32,861 nt of DNA, from positions 14,271 through 47,131 of the forward strand of contig JAQVIY010000003.1 in assembly GCA_028695415.1 (NCBI GenBank), in the 5' to 3' direction. Source of the stretch: Minisyncoccota bacterium (GTDB lineage Bacteria > Patescibacteriota > Minisyncoccia > Phycocordibacterales > Phycocordibacteraceae). Of this stretch, positions 25,195-31,542 are shown piece by piece; positions within the stretch are counted from its first letter, which is position 1, and each line of letters opens with the position of its first letter. The notes under the pieces were generated by a model. It saw only the letters and a list, made by a program, of their open reading frames with translations, was not told the DNA's origin and did no database searches. The position numbers and the translations under genes are program-made.

Positions 25195-26834
25195 TCTGCA
25201 ACTTTTTCGTAGAACCATCCTATTTTCTATTCGCTCCCGATATACCGGGACTCCTCTACTATTCTCACATACCGACAGCTATAATCGCGCTCCTGGTCGG
25301 CGGGTTCGTCTTCCTAAAGGGTAGACAGTTCTTGCTGAATCGGCTCTTGCTCGTTATTGCCATCTGCTTCGCGCTCTGGACATTCACGAATCTAGTTCTG
25401 TGGACGAATATTCATAGTGATTTCTTGCTTTTTATATGGACCGGCTATGTCGTGCTCTTCAGTTTCATTTCAATATCTTCTGTCTACTTCGTGTATGTAT
25501 TCCTCGAAGGGAAGGACGTGTCGTTGTGGCTCAAGGGCGTTTTCCTCGCACTCCTTACGCCAGTTCTTGTTTTGGCTCCGACATATATAAATCTCGGCGG
25601 ATTCAATATAACAAGTTGCGATGCTTTCGAGTTCGAGGGTTTCGCGTACAAGTTTTACTATATTGCGCTTGCGGTGCTAGCGATGATTTGGATCCTCGTT
25701 CTTCTCATCAAGAAATACCGGGCGATCTCGGGCGATTTTCGTAAACAGATTGTGCTTATGGGAATCGGGATTGAGTTTTTCCTCTTCTCATTCTTTACGA
25801 TCACTTCTGTGGCGAGCTACCTCACGGACATCGGTGTTTTGTCTGACTCGAGACTCGAGTTTTACGGTCTCTTCGGGATGACCGTGTTCATGGTATTCAT
25901 CGGGATCCTCATGGTTCGATTCAAAATCTTCCATGTCGGCCTCATTGCCTCTCAGGCACTCGTTGTCGCGCTTGTCATTCTTGTAGGATCGCAATTCACG
26001 TATGTGAATACGACGACGGGTGTCATCCTTACCGCGGTAACCCTTTTGTTTACAGGACTCGTAGGCATCTTGTTGATGAAGAGCGCGAGGAAAGAGATTG
26101 AACAGCGCGAGAAGATAGAGAAGCTCGCGGGAGAGCTCGCGGCGACCAACGAGCGCCAGGAGACGCTGATCCACTTCATCGGGCACGAGGTCAAGGGATT
26201 CCTCACCAAGGCGGCGGGCTCCTTCGCCTCGCTCGCCGAGGGCGACTTCGCGCCCCTTCCCGAGGCGTTGAAGCCTTTTGTCGGGCAGGCGCTTGCCGAG
26301 ACGCGAGGCGGCGTCGACTCGGTGTCGAATATCCTGAAGGCTTCGAATCTGAAGAAAGGGACGGTGACCTACACTAAAGAGCCCTTCGATATGAAGGCGC
26401 TCGTGACAGAAGCGGTCGGTCGGGCGAAGCTGACCGCAGAGCAGAAGGGGCTTACGATACGTTTCGCTGCTGATGACGCCTCGTATCAGATGACCGGCGA
26501 TAAGGCACAAATCAATGATCACGTGCTGCGCAACCTTATCGACAACGCAATCAACTATACCCCCTCTGGTTCAATCGAGGTTTCGCTCAAGCGGCAAGGG
26601 ACGCGGATCATCTTCGCGGTCAAGGATTCGGGTGTCGGCATCACCGAAGAAGATAAGAAACGTCTCTTCACCGAGGGCGGTCATGGCGCGGATTCGCAGA
26701 AGATCAATGTGCACTCGACCGGCTACGGGCTCTATATCGCGAAGCAGATCGTCGAGGCGCACGGCGGCACCATCCGCGCCGAAAGCGAAGGAGCGGGGAA
26801 GGGCTCGACCTTTATCGTGGAGCTGCCAGTTTGA
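25191..26834 (+). CDS. sensor histidine kinase with a multi-TM N-terminal domain
   Basis: A 547-residue kinase. Residues 20-298 contain eight or nine hydrophobic helices resembling the 7TM sensor class. A short coiled linker follows (298-325), then the dimerisation/phosphoacceptor helix with IHFIGHEVKG (His332) and the ATPase domain: N box VLRNLIDNAINYT (445-457), G1 KDSGVGI (478-484), G2 STGYGLYIAKQIVEAHGG (509-526). CPR genomes often carry kinases of this layout. No response regulator is adjacent, so it is an orphan here. It overlaps the upstream Cys-rich gene by four bases. C-terminal to the G2 box nothing is missing. Confidence 0.92.
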   Translation: MICNFFVEPSYFLFAPDIPGLLYYSHIPTAIIALLVGGFVFLKGRQFLLNRLLLVIAICFALWTFTNLVLWTNIHSDFLLFIWTGYVVLFSFISISSVYFVYVFLEGKDVSLWLKGVFLALLTPVLVLAPTYINLGGFNITSCDAFEFEGFAYKFYYIALAVLAMIWILVLLIKKYRAISGDFRKQIVLMGIGIEFFLFSFFTITSVASYLTDIGVLSDSRLEFYGLFGMTVFMVFIGILMVRFKIFHVGLIASQALVVALVILVGSQFTYVNTTTGVILTAVTLLFTGLVGILLMKSARKEIEQREKIEKLAGELAATNERQETLIHFIGHEVKGFLTKAAGSFASLAEGDFAPLPEALKPFVGQALAETRGGVDSVSNILKASNLKKGTVTYTKEPFDMKALVTEAVGRAKLTAEQKGLTIRFAADDASYQMTGDKAQINDHVLRNLIDNAINYTPSGSIEVSLKRQGTRIIFAVKDSGVGITEEDKKRLFTEGGHGADSQKINVHSTGYGLYIAKQIVEAHGGTIRAESEGAGKGSTFIVELPV

Positions 26835-26870
26835 GGTTGGGCTGATATATCCATCGTCGACTCCATAACA

Positions 26871-26897
26871 CAAAACACGCCTCATCGGCGTGTTTTG
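26871..26897. terminator. bidirectional terminator between the kinase and tRNA-Asp
   Basis: CAAAACACGCC (26871-26881), loop TCATC, GGCGTGTTTTG (26887-26897). The T-rich right arm serves the plus strand, and the complement of the A-rich left arm serves the minus strand. Confidence 0.8.
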
Positions 26898-26904
26898 TTG
26901 ACTG

Positions 26905-27185
26905 CGCGAGGGACGGGACTCGAACCCGCAACCTTCCGCGTGCACGATATCCACTATTTTCATAATGGCGTGGACTATATCTTCACCATGGGTCGCCCTG
27001 TAGGTGCTCCGGTATCTAGTCTCTACGGCGCCCCCTCTCCGTATGAGAAGGGTTCCCTCGGTATTCGCATATCCCGCATTAGCGAGACTTAGCCTCCACC
27101 GATATCCCGGAGAGTTTCAATCCCGATTTCTCGGGAAAGCTGCACGTCTACAGGCGGATGCTCTAACCAGTTGAGCTACCCCCGC
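26905..27185 (-). tRNA. tRNA-Asp(GUC), interrupted by a group I intron
   Basis: On the minus strand the 5' exon is 27185-27150 and the 3' exon 26942-26905. Spliced, it gives acceptor GCGGGGG/CCCTCGC (one G-U), D stem GCTC/GAGC, anticodon stem TCCGC/GCGGA with loop CUGUCAC, and T arm GCGGG-TTCGAGT-CCCGT. The loop and discriminator G73 are typical of tRNA-Asp. Read without splicing, the anticodon would appear to be GUA (Tyr); the splice between U35 and C36 corrects this. CCA is not encoded. The first ten nucleotides overlap the 3' end of the endonuclease gene. Confidence 0.9.
26943..27149 (-). ncRNA. group I self-splicing intron in tRNA-Asp (207 nt)
   Basis: The 5' exon ends in CUGU and GCAG lies six bases into the intron, forming P1 with the terminal U-G. 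R-like GTAGAGACTAGA and S-like GAAGATATAGTCC supply P7 (GACTA/TAGTC). The intron ends in G. There is no ORF inside; a LAGLIDADG gene lies just upstream of the tRNA instead. The insertion between positions 35 and 36 differs from the 36/37 site of the other two introns here. Confidence 0.87.
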
Positions 27186-27853
27186 AGTAATATGTACTTT
27201 TCGAACACTCTCTTCTTCCGTTCAAGAAACAAGCTTCCTATTGAGGAAGCAGGTTGATTATACATCAAATCATATAATTTCAAAGAATCGTTTACCGAGA
27301 GTTGCAGACGAGCATATCCCTGTTTCGCTTTATATATCGAACCGCCCTTAACATCACTTTTGGCGAGACGCAGATGCAGCCTCTCAAGAAACTCAAATGA
27401 GCACGAGGTAAACATCGTTATAATCGCTAGATTTGAAGCACCATTTCTTTTCTTTACACGACCAACCCATACATTTCCATCACCATCAAAATAACCCCGG
27501 ACAAAATGTGAGAAATACTTTTCGGGGACGTGCGGGATTGTCATACTTTTAGTTTTTCGCTCTTTCATTCCAAGATGGCGCAAGTCGTCGCACATCTCTT
27601 TACTGCCGATTTGGAGACGATAAATCGTGTTCTCGTTTCCAGAACGCTTCCGCACGCTTATTGCGTGTTCTGAACCGACTGCTTCTTTTATCGCCTCAAG
27701 AAGAAGTTTGTCGGTAATCTGGATGCACCAGAAATGAGCACTGCGCTTATTTAGAGTAATGTAGCCGTCCGCTGCGAAGAAACCGAGCACATACGCCATC
27801 TCGGGTGCCCATTTCTTGAAGAAGTCTTTGTTGACCCTCTTAAATACTGGCAT
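27176..27853 (-). CDS. free-standing LAGLIDADG homing endonuclease
   Basis: A 225-residue protein with two LAGLIDADG helices: YVLGFFAADGYI (21-32, acidic D29) and FVRGYFDGDGNV (117-128, acidic D125). Such monomeric enzymes make site-specific double-strand cuts that drive intron homing. It is not inside the intron but directly upstream of tRNA-Asp on the same strand. Its last codons run into the tRNA, and the stop TAG is formed by U8-A9-G10 of the tRNA. TATACT (27865-27860) lies six bases before ATG, so it is probably a leaderless transcript that may continue through the tRNA. Its base composition looks more A/T-rich than neighbours, consistent with recent arrival. Confidence 0.92.
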   Translation of the reverse strand: MPVFKRVNKDFFKKWAPEMAYVLGFFAADGYITLNKRSAHFWCIQITDKLLLEAIKEAVGSEHAISVRKRSGNENTIYRLQIGSKEMCDDLRHLGMKERKTKSMTIPHVPEKYFSHFVRGYFDGDGNVWVGRVKKRNGASNLAIITMFTSCSFEFLERLHLRLAKSDVKGGSIYKAKQGYARLQLSVNDSLKLYDLMYNQPASSIGSLFLERKKRVFEKYILLRG

Positions 27854-27911
27854 TCACTCAGTATATCTCGTGACAGTGCAATATACTGACCTTGTCTACG
27901 TCTTATCTAAG

Positions 27912-27983
27912 TGCCGATGGGTGGAATCGGACCACCGTCTAGGGCTTATGAGTCCCTCGTTCTAACCATTGAACTACACCGGC
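27912..27983 (-). tRNA. tRNA(CAU), elongator Met or Ile2
   Basis: An uninterrupted 72-nt cloverleaf: acceptor GCCGGTG/CATCGGC, D stem GTTC/GAAC, anticodon arm AGGGA-CUCAUAA-GCCCU (A31-G39 mismatch), T arm GGTGG-TCCGATT-CCACC, discriminator A. The acceptor end is fully paired, so it is not the initiator. Whether it decodes AUG or, with lysidine, AUA cannot be decided from the sequence. CCA is not encoded. It lies 58 bases upstream of the endonuclease gene. Confidence 0.88.
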
Positions 27984-27992
27984 GAGTGAGGA

Positions 27993-28120
27993 AGTATGTG
28001 CATGAATGTCTGCATTCGTGCACATACTCTCCGAGCGAGCCGTATGAAAGCCGACCGAAGGGAAGGCTTACACCCAGCGAGTGAGAACAAGAGCATTTAC
28101 ACTCGTGTGTTCACACTCGC
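27993..28120. repeat. three consecutive hairpins between tRNA(CAU) and csoR
   Basis: First: arms 27993-28008 and 28013-28028 (16 positions, one mismatch, TCTG loop). Second: AAGCC (28048-28052) with GGCTT (28065-28069). Third: GCGAGTGAGAAC (28077-28088) with 28109-28120 (one mismatch). No gene can be supported in 27984-28182; it may be a structured RNA or a tRNA leader. Confidence 0.55.
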
Positions 28121-28173
28121 AACAGTAACAAAATTGCCGCGCCGAGACAATGCGCTCCTTCAGTATCCACACC

Positions 28174-28203
28174 TTGCGCCCCGATACCCCTAGGGGGTAT
28201 CAT
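28174..28203 (+). promoter_or_regulatory. csoR promoter
   Basis: TTGCGC (28174-28179), an 18-base spacer, TATCAT (28198-28203), then eight bases to the ATG. The CsoR operator occupies the spacer and the -10 box. Confidence 0.65.
28183..28201 (+). promoter_or_regulatory. CsoR-type copper operator
   Basis: GATACCCCTAGGGGGTATC is a perfect inverted repeat (8-bp arms, TAG centre). It has the TACCC-GGGTA form known for CsoR/RcnR-family operators. Its position over the -10 box predicts repression of csoR and of the copper genes downstream. Confidence 0.85.
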
Positions 28204-28211
28204 ACGCGCAT

Positions 28212-28475
28212 ATGAAGATACCAAAAGCGAGATTAGTGAAGCGGCTGAAGATTGTCGAGGGGCAGGTGCGCGCTCTCCAGGGGATGCTCGAGAAGGACGC
28301 CTACTGCATCGATATCATCACGCAGACCTCGGCGGTGAAGCAGGCGCTCTCGAGTATCGAGGACGCGCTTATGGAGAGCCATCTGAGCACCTGCGTTGTT
28401 CATCAGATACAGAAAGGGAAGGAGAAGACAGCGATAGGTGAGATACTGAAGGTATATCAACTCAAGCGCAAATAA
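28212..28475 (+). CDS. csoR: copper-sensing repressor CsoR
   Basis: An 87-residue all-helical repressor of the CsoR/RcnR family. The metal ligands are in the exact copper-type spacing: Cys32, then His57 and Cys61 (25 and 4 residues apart, as in M. tuberculosis CsoR). RLKIVEGQVRALQGMLEKDAYCIDIITQ is the family signature and carries the basic DNA-binding face. Cu(I) binding would release it from the palindrome overlapping its own promoter. The downstream genes encode copper-binding proteins, which supports the copper assignment. The ATG lies eight bases after the -10 box. Confidence 0.93.
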   Translation: MKIPKARLVKRLKIVEGQVRALQGMLEKDAYCIDIITQTSAVKQALSSIEDALMESHLSTCVVHQIQKGKEKTAIGEILKVYQLKRK

Positions 28476-28479
28476 TATG

Positions 28480-28613
28480 CCCAGTAGAACAACATGGCAT
28501 CGTGTCATTGCCGTTTGTAACGGAAGTAGTGTGATTACCAACGTGCATAACATGAGACAACGGCAGGCAATTCCCTCGGACACGCAGGGCAATGCCTTGT
28601 TGTTCTAACTGGG
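28480..28613. repeat. 134-bp foldback element between csoR and the HMA gene
   Basis: Left arm CCCAGT, GAACAACA, GGCAT (28480-28500) pairs with right arm ATGCC, TGTTGTTC, ACTGGG (28592-28613), interrupted only by small bulges. An inner TGCCGTT...AACGGCA pair continues the fold. The right arm ends one base before the ATG of the next gene. It could be a miniature inverted-repeat element or a structured leader RNA. No ORF in it is credible. Confidence 0.8.
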
Positions 28614-28614
28614 T

Positions 28615-29655
28615 ATGATCCAAACGCAAACCTACCGGGTCCGGGGAATGCACTGCGCCTCCTGCGCGGGCGTCATCGAGAAGTCGCTCAAGAAGATTGA
28701 CGGTGTCGAAACCGTCGAGGTGAACATCGGCACCGAGAAGGCGAAAATCTCTTTTGATGAATCGAAGACAAACGCAGAACAGTTCTCAAAGGTCATCGCG
28801 CCGCTCGGGTATACCCTTGTCGTGTCGGAAGCCGCTCCCTCAGCCATCGCGATAGAGAAGCAGAGCGAAGAAAAGAAGTGGGCAGAGCTCGCGACCGCAG
28901 CGCCTATCGCGCTCGTGTTTATCGCACTTTTCGTCCTCCTTCAGAAGCTCGGCATCGTAAATCTCATCACCACAAGCGATGTTTCCTACGGAACCGCTTT
29001 TATGATCGGCATTGTCGCGTCGCTCTCGACCTGTATGGCGGTCGTAGGCGGGCTTGTGCTCTCGATGTCGGCGACCTTTGCGAAGGAGGGAGACAGGGTA
29101 CGGCCGCAGGTACTCTTCCATCTCGGGCGCCTCGTCTCGTTCTTCATTCTCGGCGGAGTCATCGGTGCGCTCGGCTCGGCGTTCACCCTCAATACGGTCG
29201 GCACATTCGTGTTAGGTCTTCTTGTCGCTGTCGTGATGCTTCTTCTCGGTATCAACCTCCTCGACCTCTTCCCTTGGGCGAAGCGATTCCAGCCGGCGAT
29301 GCCGAAGTTCCTTGCGCGGCACGCGCTTGGCGTCTCAGAGTTTACCCACTGGCTCACGCCGCTTCTCGTCGGTGTCGCGACCTTCTTCCTCCCATGCGGC
29401 TTCACCCAGGCAATGCAGCTCTATAGCCTCTCGACGGGCAGTTTCCTCTCGGGCGCGCTCACGATGTCATCGTTTGCTCTCGGCACGCTGCCAGTTTTGG
29501 CACTTATCGGCTTCAGCTCCTTTAGCGTCAAGAACAGCCCGAAGGCGGGCATCTTCTTCAAGACAGCGGGACTTATTGTTATCCTCTTTGCGATGTTCAA
29601 TCTTATCAATAGCTTGGTAGTCATCGGGCTCATATCGCCAGTCTTCAACTTCTAG
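28615..29655 (+). CDS. HMA domain fused to a SafE/DsbD-like membrane domain
   Basis: Residues 1-68 are a heavy-metal-associated domain with RVRGMHCASCAGVIEKSL; Cys14 and Cys17 are the Cu(I) ligands. Residues 90-346 are a six- or seven-helix membrane domain of the sulfite exporter TauE/SafE, cytochrome c biogenesis (DsbD_2) type, with STCMAVVGGLVLSMS near the first helix and FLPCGFTQAMQLYSLSTGS as the conserved PCG helix. This fusion is not a P-type ATPase: it has no DKTGT or ATP-binding domain. It probably passes copper or reducing equivalents across the membrane to the cupredoxin encoded 15 bases downstream. Expression is likely under CsoR control. The ATG follows directly on the 134-bp foldback. 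Confidence 0.9.
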   Translation: MIQTQTYRVRGMHCASCAGVIEKSLKKIDGVETVEVNIGTEKAKISFDESKTNAEQFSKVIAPLGYTLVVSEAAPSAIAIEKQSEEKKWAELATAAPIALVFIALFVLLQKLGIVNLITTSDVSYGTAFMIGIVASLSTCMAVVGGLVLSMSATFAKEGDRVRPQVLFHLGRLVSFFILGGVIGALGSAFTLNTVGTFVLGLLVAVVMLLLGINLLDLFPWAKRFQPAMPKFLARHALGVSEFTHWLTPLLVGVATFFLPCGFTQAMQLYSLSTGSFLSGALTMSSFALGTLPVLALIGFSSFSVKNSPKAGIFFKTAGLIVILFAMFNLINSLVVIGLISPVFNF

Positions 29656-29670
29656 CAGTATTAAACCGAT

Positions 29671-30069
29671 ATGAAACCAATGCATCTCGCGCTCATCATT
29701 GCAGCCGCACTCATCGTCGGGGCAGTCTTCCTCACGACAAATAACGGAGGTGCGTCGGGTGCGCCACAAGCGCCTTCGGCTGATAATGTCAGTGTCGTGG
29801 ATGGTCAGCAGATCATCACTATTGACGCGAAGGGCGGTTATTCGCCGCGCGTAACGACGGCGAAGGCGGGTATCCCGACCATTATCCGTTTCCGTACGAG
29901 CGGCACGTTCGATTGTTCATCGTTCATCCGTATCCCCTCTATGGGTGTGAGTCGGAGCCTCCCATCGACTGGTACGACCGACATCGCGATTACGAATCCG
30001 CAGGCAGGACCCCTGCAAGGTATGTGCGGCATGGGGATGTACCCCTTCCAGGTGAACTTCGAGAACTGA
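29671..30069 (+). CDS. membrane-anchored cupredoxin-like copper protein
   Basis: A 132-residue protein with an N-terminal membrane anchor or signal (about 5-22), a short linker and one cupredoxin domain (about 45-132). YSPRVTTAKAGIPTIIRFRTSGTFDCSSFIRIPSMG and PLQGMCGMGMYPFQVNF match the cupredoxin_1 (EfeO-like) pattern. Potential copper ligands are Cys82, Cys119, Met118, Met121 and Met123; there is no classic His-Cys-His blue-copper set. It should bind copper outside the membrane, as receiver of copper from the HMA-SafE protein. Confidence 0.88.
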   Translation: MKPMHLALIIAAALIVGAVFLTTNNGGASGAPQAPSADNVSVVDGQQIITIDAKGGYSPRVTTAKAGIPTIIRFRTSGTFDCSSFIRIPSMGVSRSLPSTGTTDIAITNPQAGPLQGMCGMGMYPFQVNFEN

Positions 30070-30071
30070 GG

Positions 30072-30425
30072 TTAGGAGCGGCCGTACTTATCTTCGAGAC
30101 GCTCGATATCCTTTTCATCGAAATCGCCGAACGCTATCTCAAGAAAGGTCGTCCCGTTCGGGCCGCCGCTCACTCGGTGTTCCGTACCGCGCGGACAGAA
30201 GAACGAACCGCCTTCGTGCGCCTGGTGCTCGGTGCCGCCGATATGGATGATGCCCGAACCTTTGAGAACGTGCCAGAATTCGTCACGATGTTCGTGGGTC
30301 TGCAGACTGAAATATTCTCCGGCATTGACCGTGATTATCTTGACCGTCGTCTTCTCGTTGAGGGTGAAGCGTTCGAAGTTTCCCCACGGGCGGACTTCTT
30401 TCAGATAATTCGCAAGACCTTCCAT
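30072..30425 (-). CDS. cupin-domain protein, mannose-6-phosphate isomerase type II-like
   Basis: A 117-residue single-domain cupin. RPWGNFERF at the start and HEHRDEFWHVLKGSGIIHIGG in the middle match the C-terminal isomerase domain of bifunctional mannose-1-phosphate guanylyltransferase/phosphomannose isomerase proteins. The metal-binding set His, His, Glu in THEHRDEFW and the late His in PRGTEHRV are present. The nucleotidyltransferase part is missing, so it is a stand-alone domain that may isomerise mannose or a related sugar phosphate; other cupin functions remain possible. TATACT (30440-30435) is nine bases before ATG. It ends two bases after the convergent cupredoxin gene. Confidence 0.88.
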   Translation of the reverse strand: MEGLANYLKEVRPWGNFERFTLNEKTTVKIITVNAGEYFSLQTHEHRDEFWHVLKGSGIIHIGGTEHQAHEGGSFFCPRGTEHRVSGGPNGTTFLEIAFGDFDEKDIERLEDKYGRS

Positions 30426-30508
30426 ATAGCGCTTAGTATAGCATCGCGTTTCTCTGTGCGGTTTCCTTTTTGCGAAAATGATGAAAGTCGGCTAGGATGC
30501 ACTGGAAC

Positions 30509-30583
30509 GAGTCGCCGCGATAAGCGTTGCTTGCACGCTTTCCTCGGCTCGTTCGACACGCGAAGAGTGAGTCGCCGCGATAA
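30509..30583 (+). repeat. pair of 15-bp direct repeats exactly 60 bp apart
   Basis: GAGTCGCCGCGATAA occurs at 30509-30523 and 30569-30583. Between them CTCGTTC (30548-30554) can pair with GAACGAG (30505-30511). No gene is visible in 30441-30603; the pair may be part of the promoter region of tRNA-Thr. Confidence 0.7.
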
Positions 30584-30603
30584 AAGTGAATAGTGCGACA
30601 TTT

Positions 30604-30857
30604 GCCGAGATAGCTCAGTTGGTAGAGCAGCGCCATGGTGGGACGCAGTCCCTGCCCACTCTCCTGGTAACAGATGAGTGAATCCCGAATAACGGTCAAT
30701 AGCTCCACAAGCCAAGACCGTGGCGCGTAAGCGCCCGAACGACTGACAAGGGTACCCCTCGCGGGTAAAGATACAGTCTAGCCCTCTTTAGGTGGCGAAG
30801 AAGAAGAGGTGTAAGCGAAGGCGCAGGTCGTCGGTTCAATCCCGACTCTCGGCTCCA
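30604..30857 (+). tRNA. tRNA-Thr(GGU), interrupted by a group I intron
   Basis: The 5' exon (30604-30639) and 3' exon (30818-30857) join to acceptor GCCGAGA/TCTCGGC, D stem GCTC/GAGC, anticodon stem GCGCC/GGCGC with loop AUGGUAA, and T arm GTCGG-TTCAATC-CCGAC. The anticodon is GGU. Discriminator U is followed by an encoded CCA, unlike the other tRNAs in the window. The intron lies between U36 and A37, the same site as in tRNA-fMet. Confidence 0.88.
30640..30817 (+). ncRNA. small group I intron in tRNA-Thr(GGU) (178 nt)
   Basis: The 5' exon ends in U and the intron ends in G. P7 can form from CGACTG and ACAGTC; between them R-like GAACGACTGAC and S-like AAAGATACAGTC are recognisable. GGCGC-GTAA-GCGCC is a good P8 hairpin, and AAGCCAAG fits the Q side. 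P1 is less clean than in the other two introns. At 178 nt it is unusually compact and has no ORF. Confidence 0.78.
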
Positions 30858-30860
30858 GAT

Positions 30861-30888
30861 TTGACGGCGTAAGATACGTAGGTATATT
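30861..30888 (+). promoter_or_regulatory. promoter of the 30945 gene
   Basis: TTGACG (30861-30866), a 16-base spacer, TATATT (30883-30888). It starts three bases after the tRNA-Thr CCA and gives a leader of about 50 nt with a GGAGAG ribosome site. Confidence 0.65.
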
Positions 30889-30944
30889 CAAAAAGGACCT
30901 GCTCGTTTTTGGCAGGCGCACCTTTGTCTTTCTGGAGAGAATCG

Positions 30945-31298
30945 ATGGAACACCATATATACTGGGTCGTTGCTGTAGGAGCTGTTTGTTTCGTTGGTTG
31001 CGGGGCTCTCTTGGCGCATGTGTACAAGTGTCGAGCGCGCACATACGCGCTTGAAAATGCGAAAGTGCTCAAGACGCGCCTCAAGAGACTCGAACAGCGG
31101 GCGAAGGTATCGTCGATTTGGAATAAGACAGAGATACTTTCGGACATCAAGGGTTTGAAGGCAAGGCTTGCCCTGTTTGATACCTTGGACGATGCGGAAA
31201 AACCGGTCAACTGGGTTGAAGAGCGGACGAGAATTGAAAGGATCGGCGTCGATACTCAGGCCGTTTATCGGCGCATACTCGACAATCAGCAGCGCTAA
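30945..31298 (+). CDS. membrane-anchored coiled-coil protein (hypothetical)
   Basis: A 117-residue protein with one N-terminal membrane helix (about 5-27, IYWVVAVGAVCFVGCGALLAHVY). A basic helical, probably coiled-coil stretch (about 30-80, ENAKVLKTRLKRLEQRAKV) and an acidic helical tail follow. I recognise no family. The start at 30945 is supported by GGAGAG seven bases upstream and a promoter at 30861; a longer reading from 30909 would lack a ribosome site. A strong terminator follows, so it is a single-gene unit between two tRNA-Thr genes. Confidence 0.72.
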   Translation: MEHHIYWVVAVGAVCFVGCGALLAHVYKCRARTYALENAKVLKTRLKRLEQRAKVSSIWNKTEILSDIKGLKARLALFDTLDDAEKPVNWVEERTRIERIGVDTQAVYRRILDNQQR

Positions 31299-31317
31299 AG
31301 AAATAGGGACTGCATCA

Positions 31318-31350
31318 GGCCCTCGGAGAAAGTTCCGAGGGCCTTAGCTT
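31318..31350 (+). terminator. rho-independent terminator
   Basis: GGCCCTCGGA (31318-31327), loop GAAAGT, TCCGAGGGCC (31334-31343), then TTAGCTTTTT. It ends the 30945 gene. Confidence 0.92.
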
Positions 31351-31392
31351 TTTCGGGAAGAGTTTTTATGGTAGAAAGATAGGTACATATTT

Positions 31393-31465
31393 GCCGGGGT
31401 AGCTCAGTTGGTAGAGCGAGGGTATCGTAAACCCTAGGTCGTCGGTTCAATCCCGACCCCCGGCT
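31393..31465 (+). tRNA. tRNA-Thr(CGU), uninterrupted
   Basis: A complete cloverleaf: acceptor GCCGGGG/CCCCGGC, D stem GCTC/GAGC, anticodon arm AGGGT-AUCGUAA-ACCCT, T arm GTCGG-TTCAATC-CCGAC, discriminator U. CCA is not encoded. The D and T arms are the same as in the intron-bearing tRNA-Thr(GGU) 0.6 kb upstream, which suggests the two share ancestry. Confidence 0.95.
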
Positions 31466-31542
31466 CAAAATAATGCGTCCCCGACGCCTTGGTCGGCAAA
31501 GCATCGGCTTGCAGGGTTAGCAGGACGTCGTACACTGGAGAT

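Noticed and set aside
27150-27185. tRNA-Tyr(GUA)
   Set aside because: The GUA is an artefact of reading into the intron; the spliced loop CUGUCAC and discriminator G73 indicate tRNA-Asp.
27996-28193. 65-codon frame before csoR
   Set aside because: It lies over the hairpin cluster and the csoR promoter, with no family resemblance.
28462-28653. Short minus-strand frames across the 134-bp foldback
   Set aside because: They depend on inverted-repeat sequence and overlap the start of the HMA gene; no coding signal.
28615-29655. Copper P-type ATPase (copA), suggested by the N-terminal HMA domain
   Set aside because: There is no DKTGT phosphorylation site or nucleotide-binding domain; the membrane part is SafE/DsbD-like.
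30441-30603. CRISPR-like array suggested by the 60-bp spaced repeats
   Set aside because: Only two copies, 15 bp long, and no cas genes.
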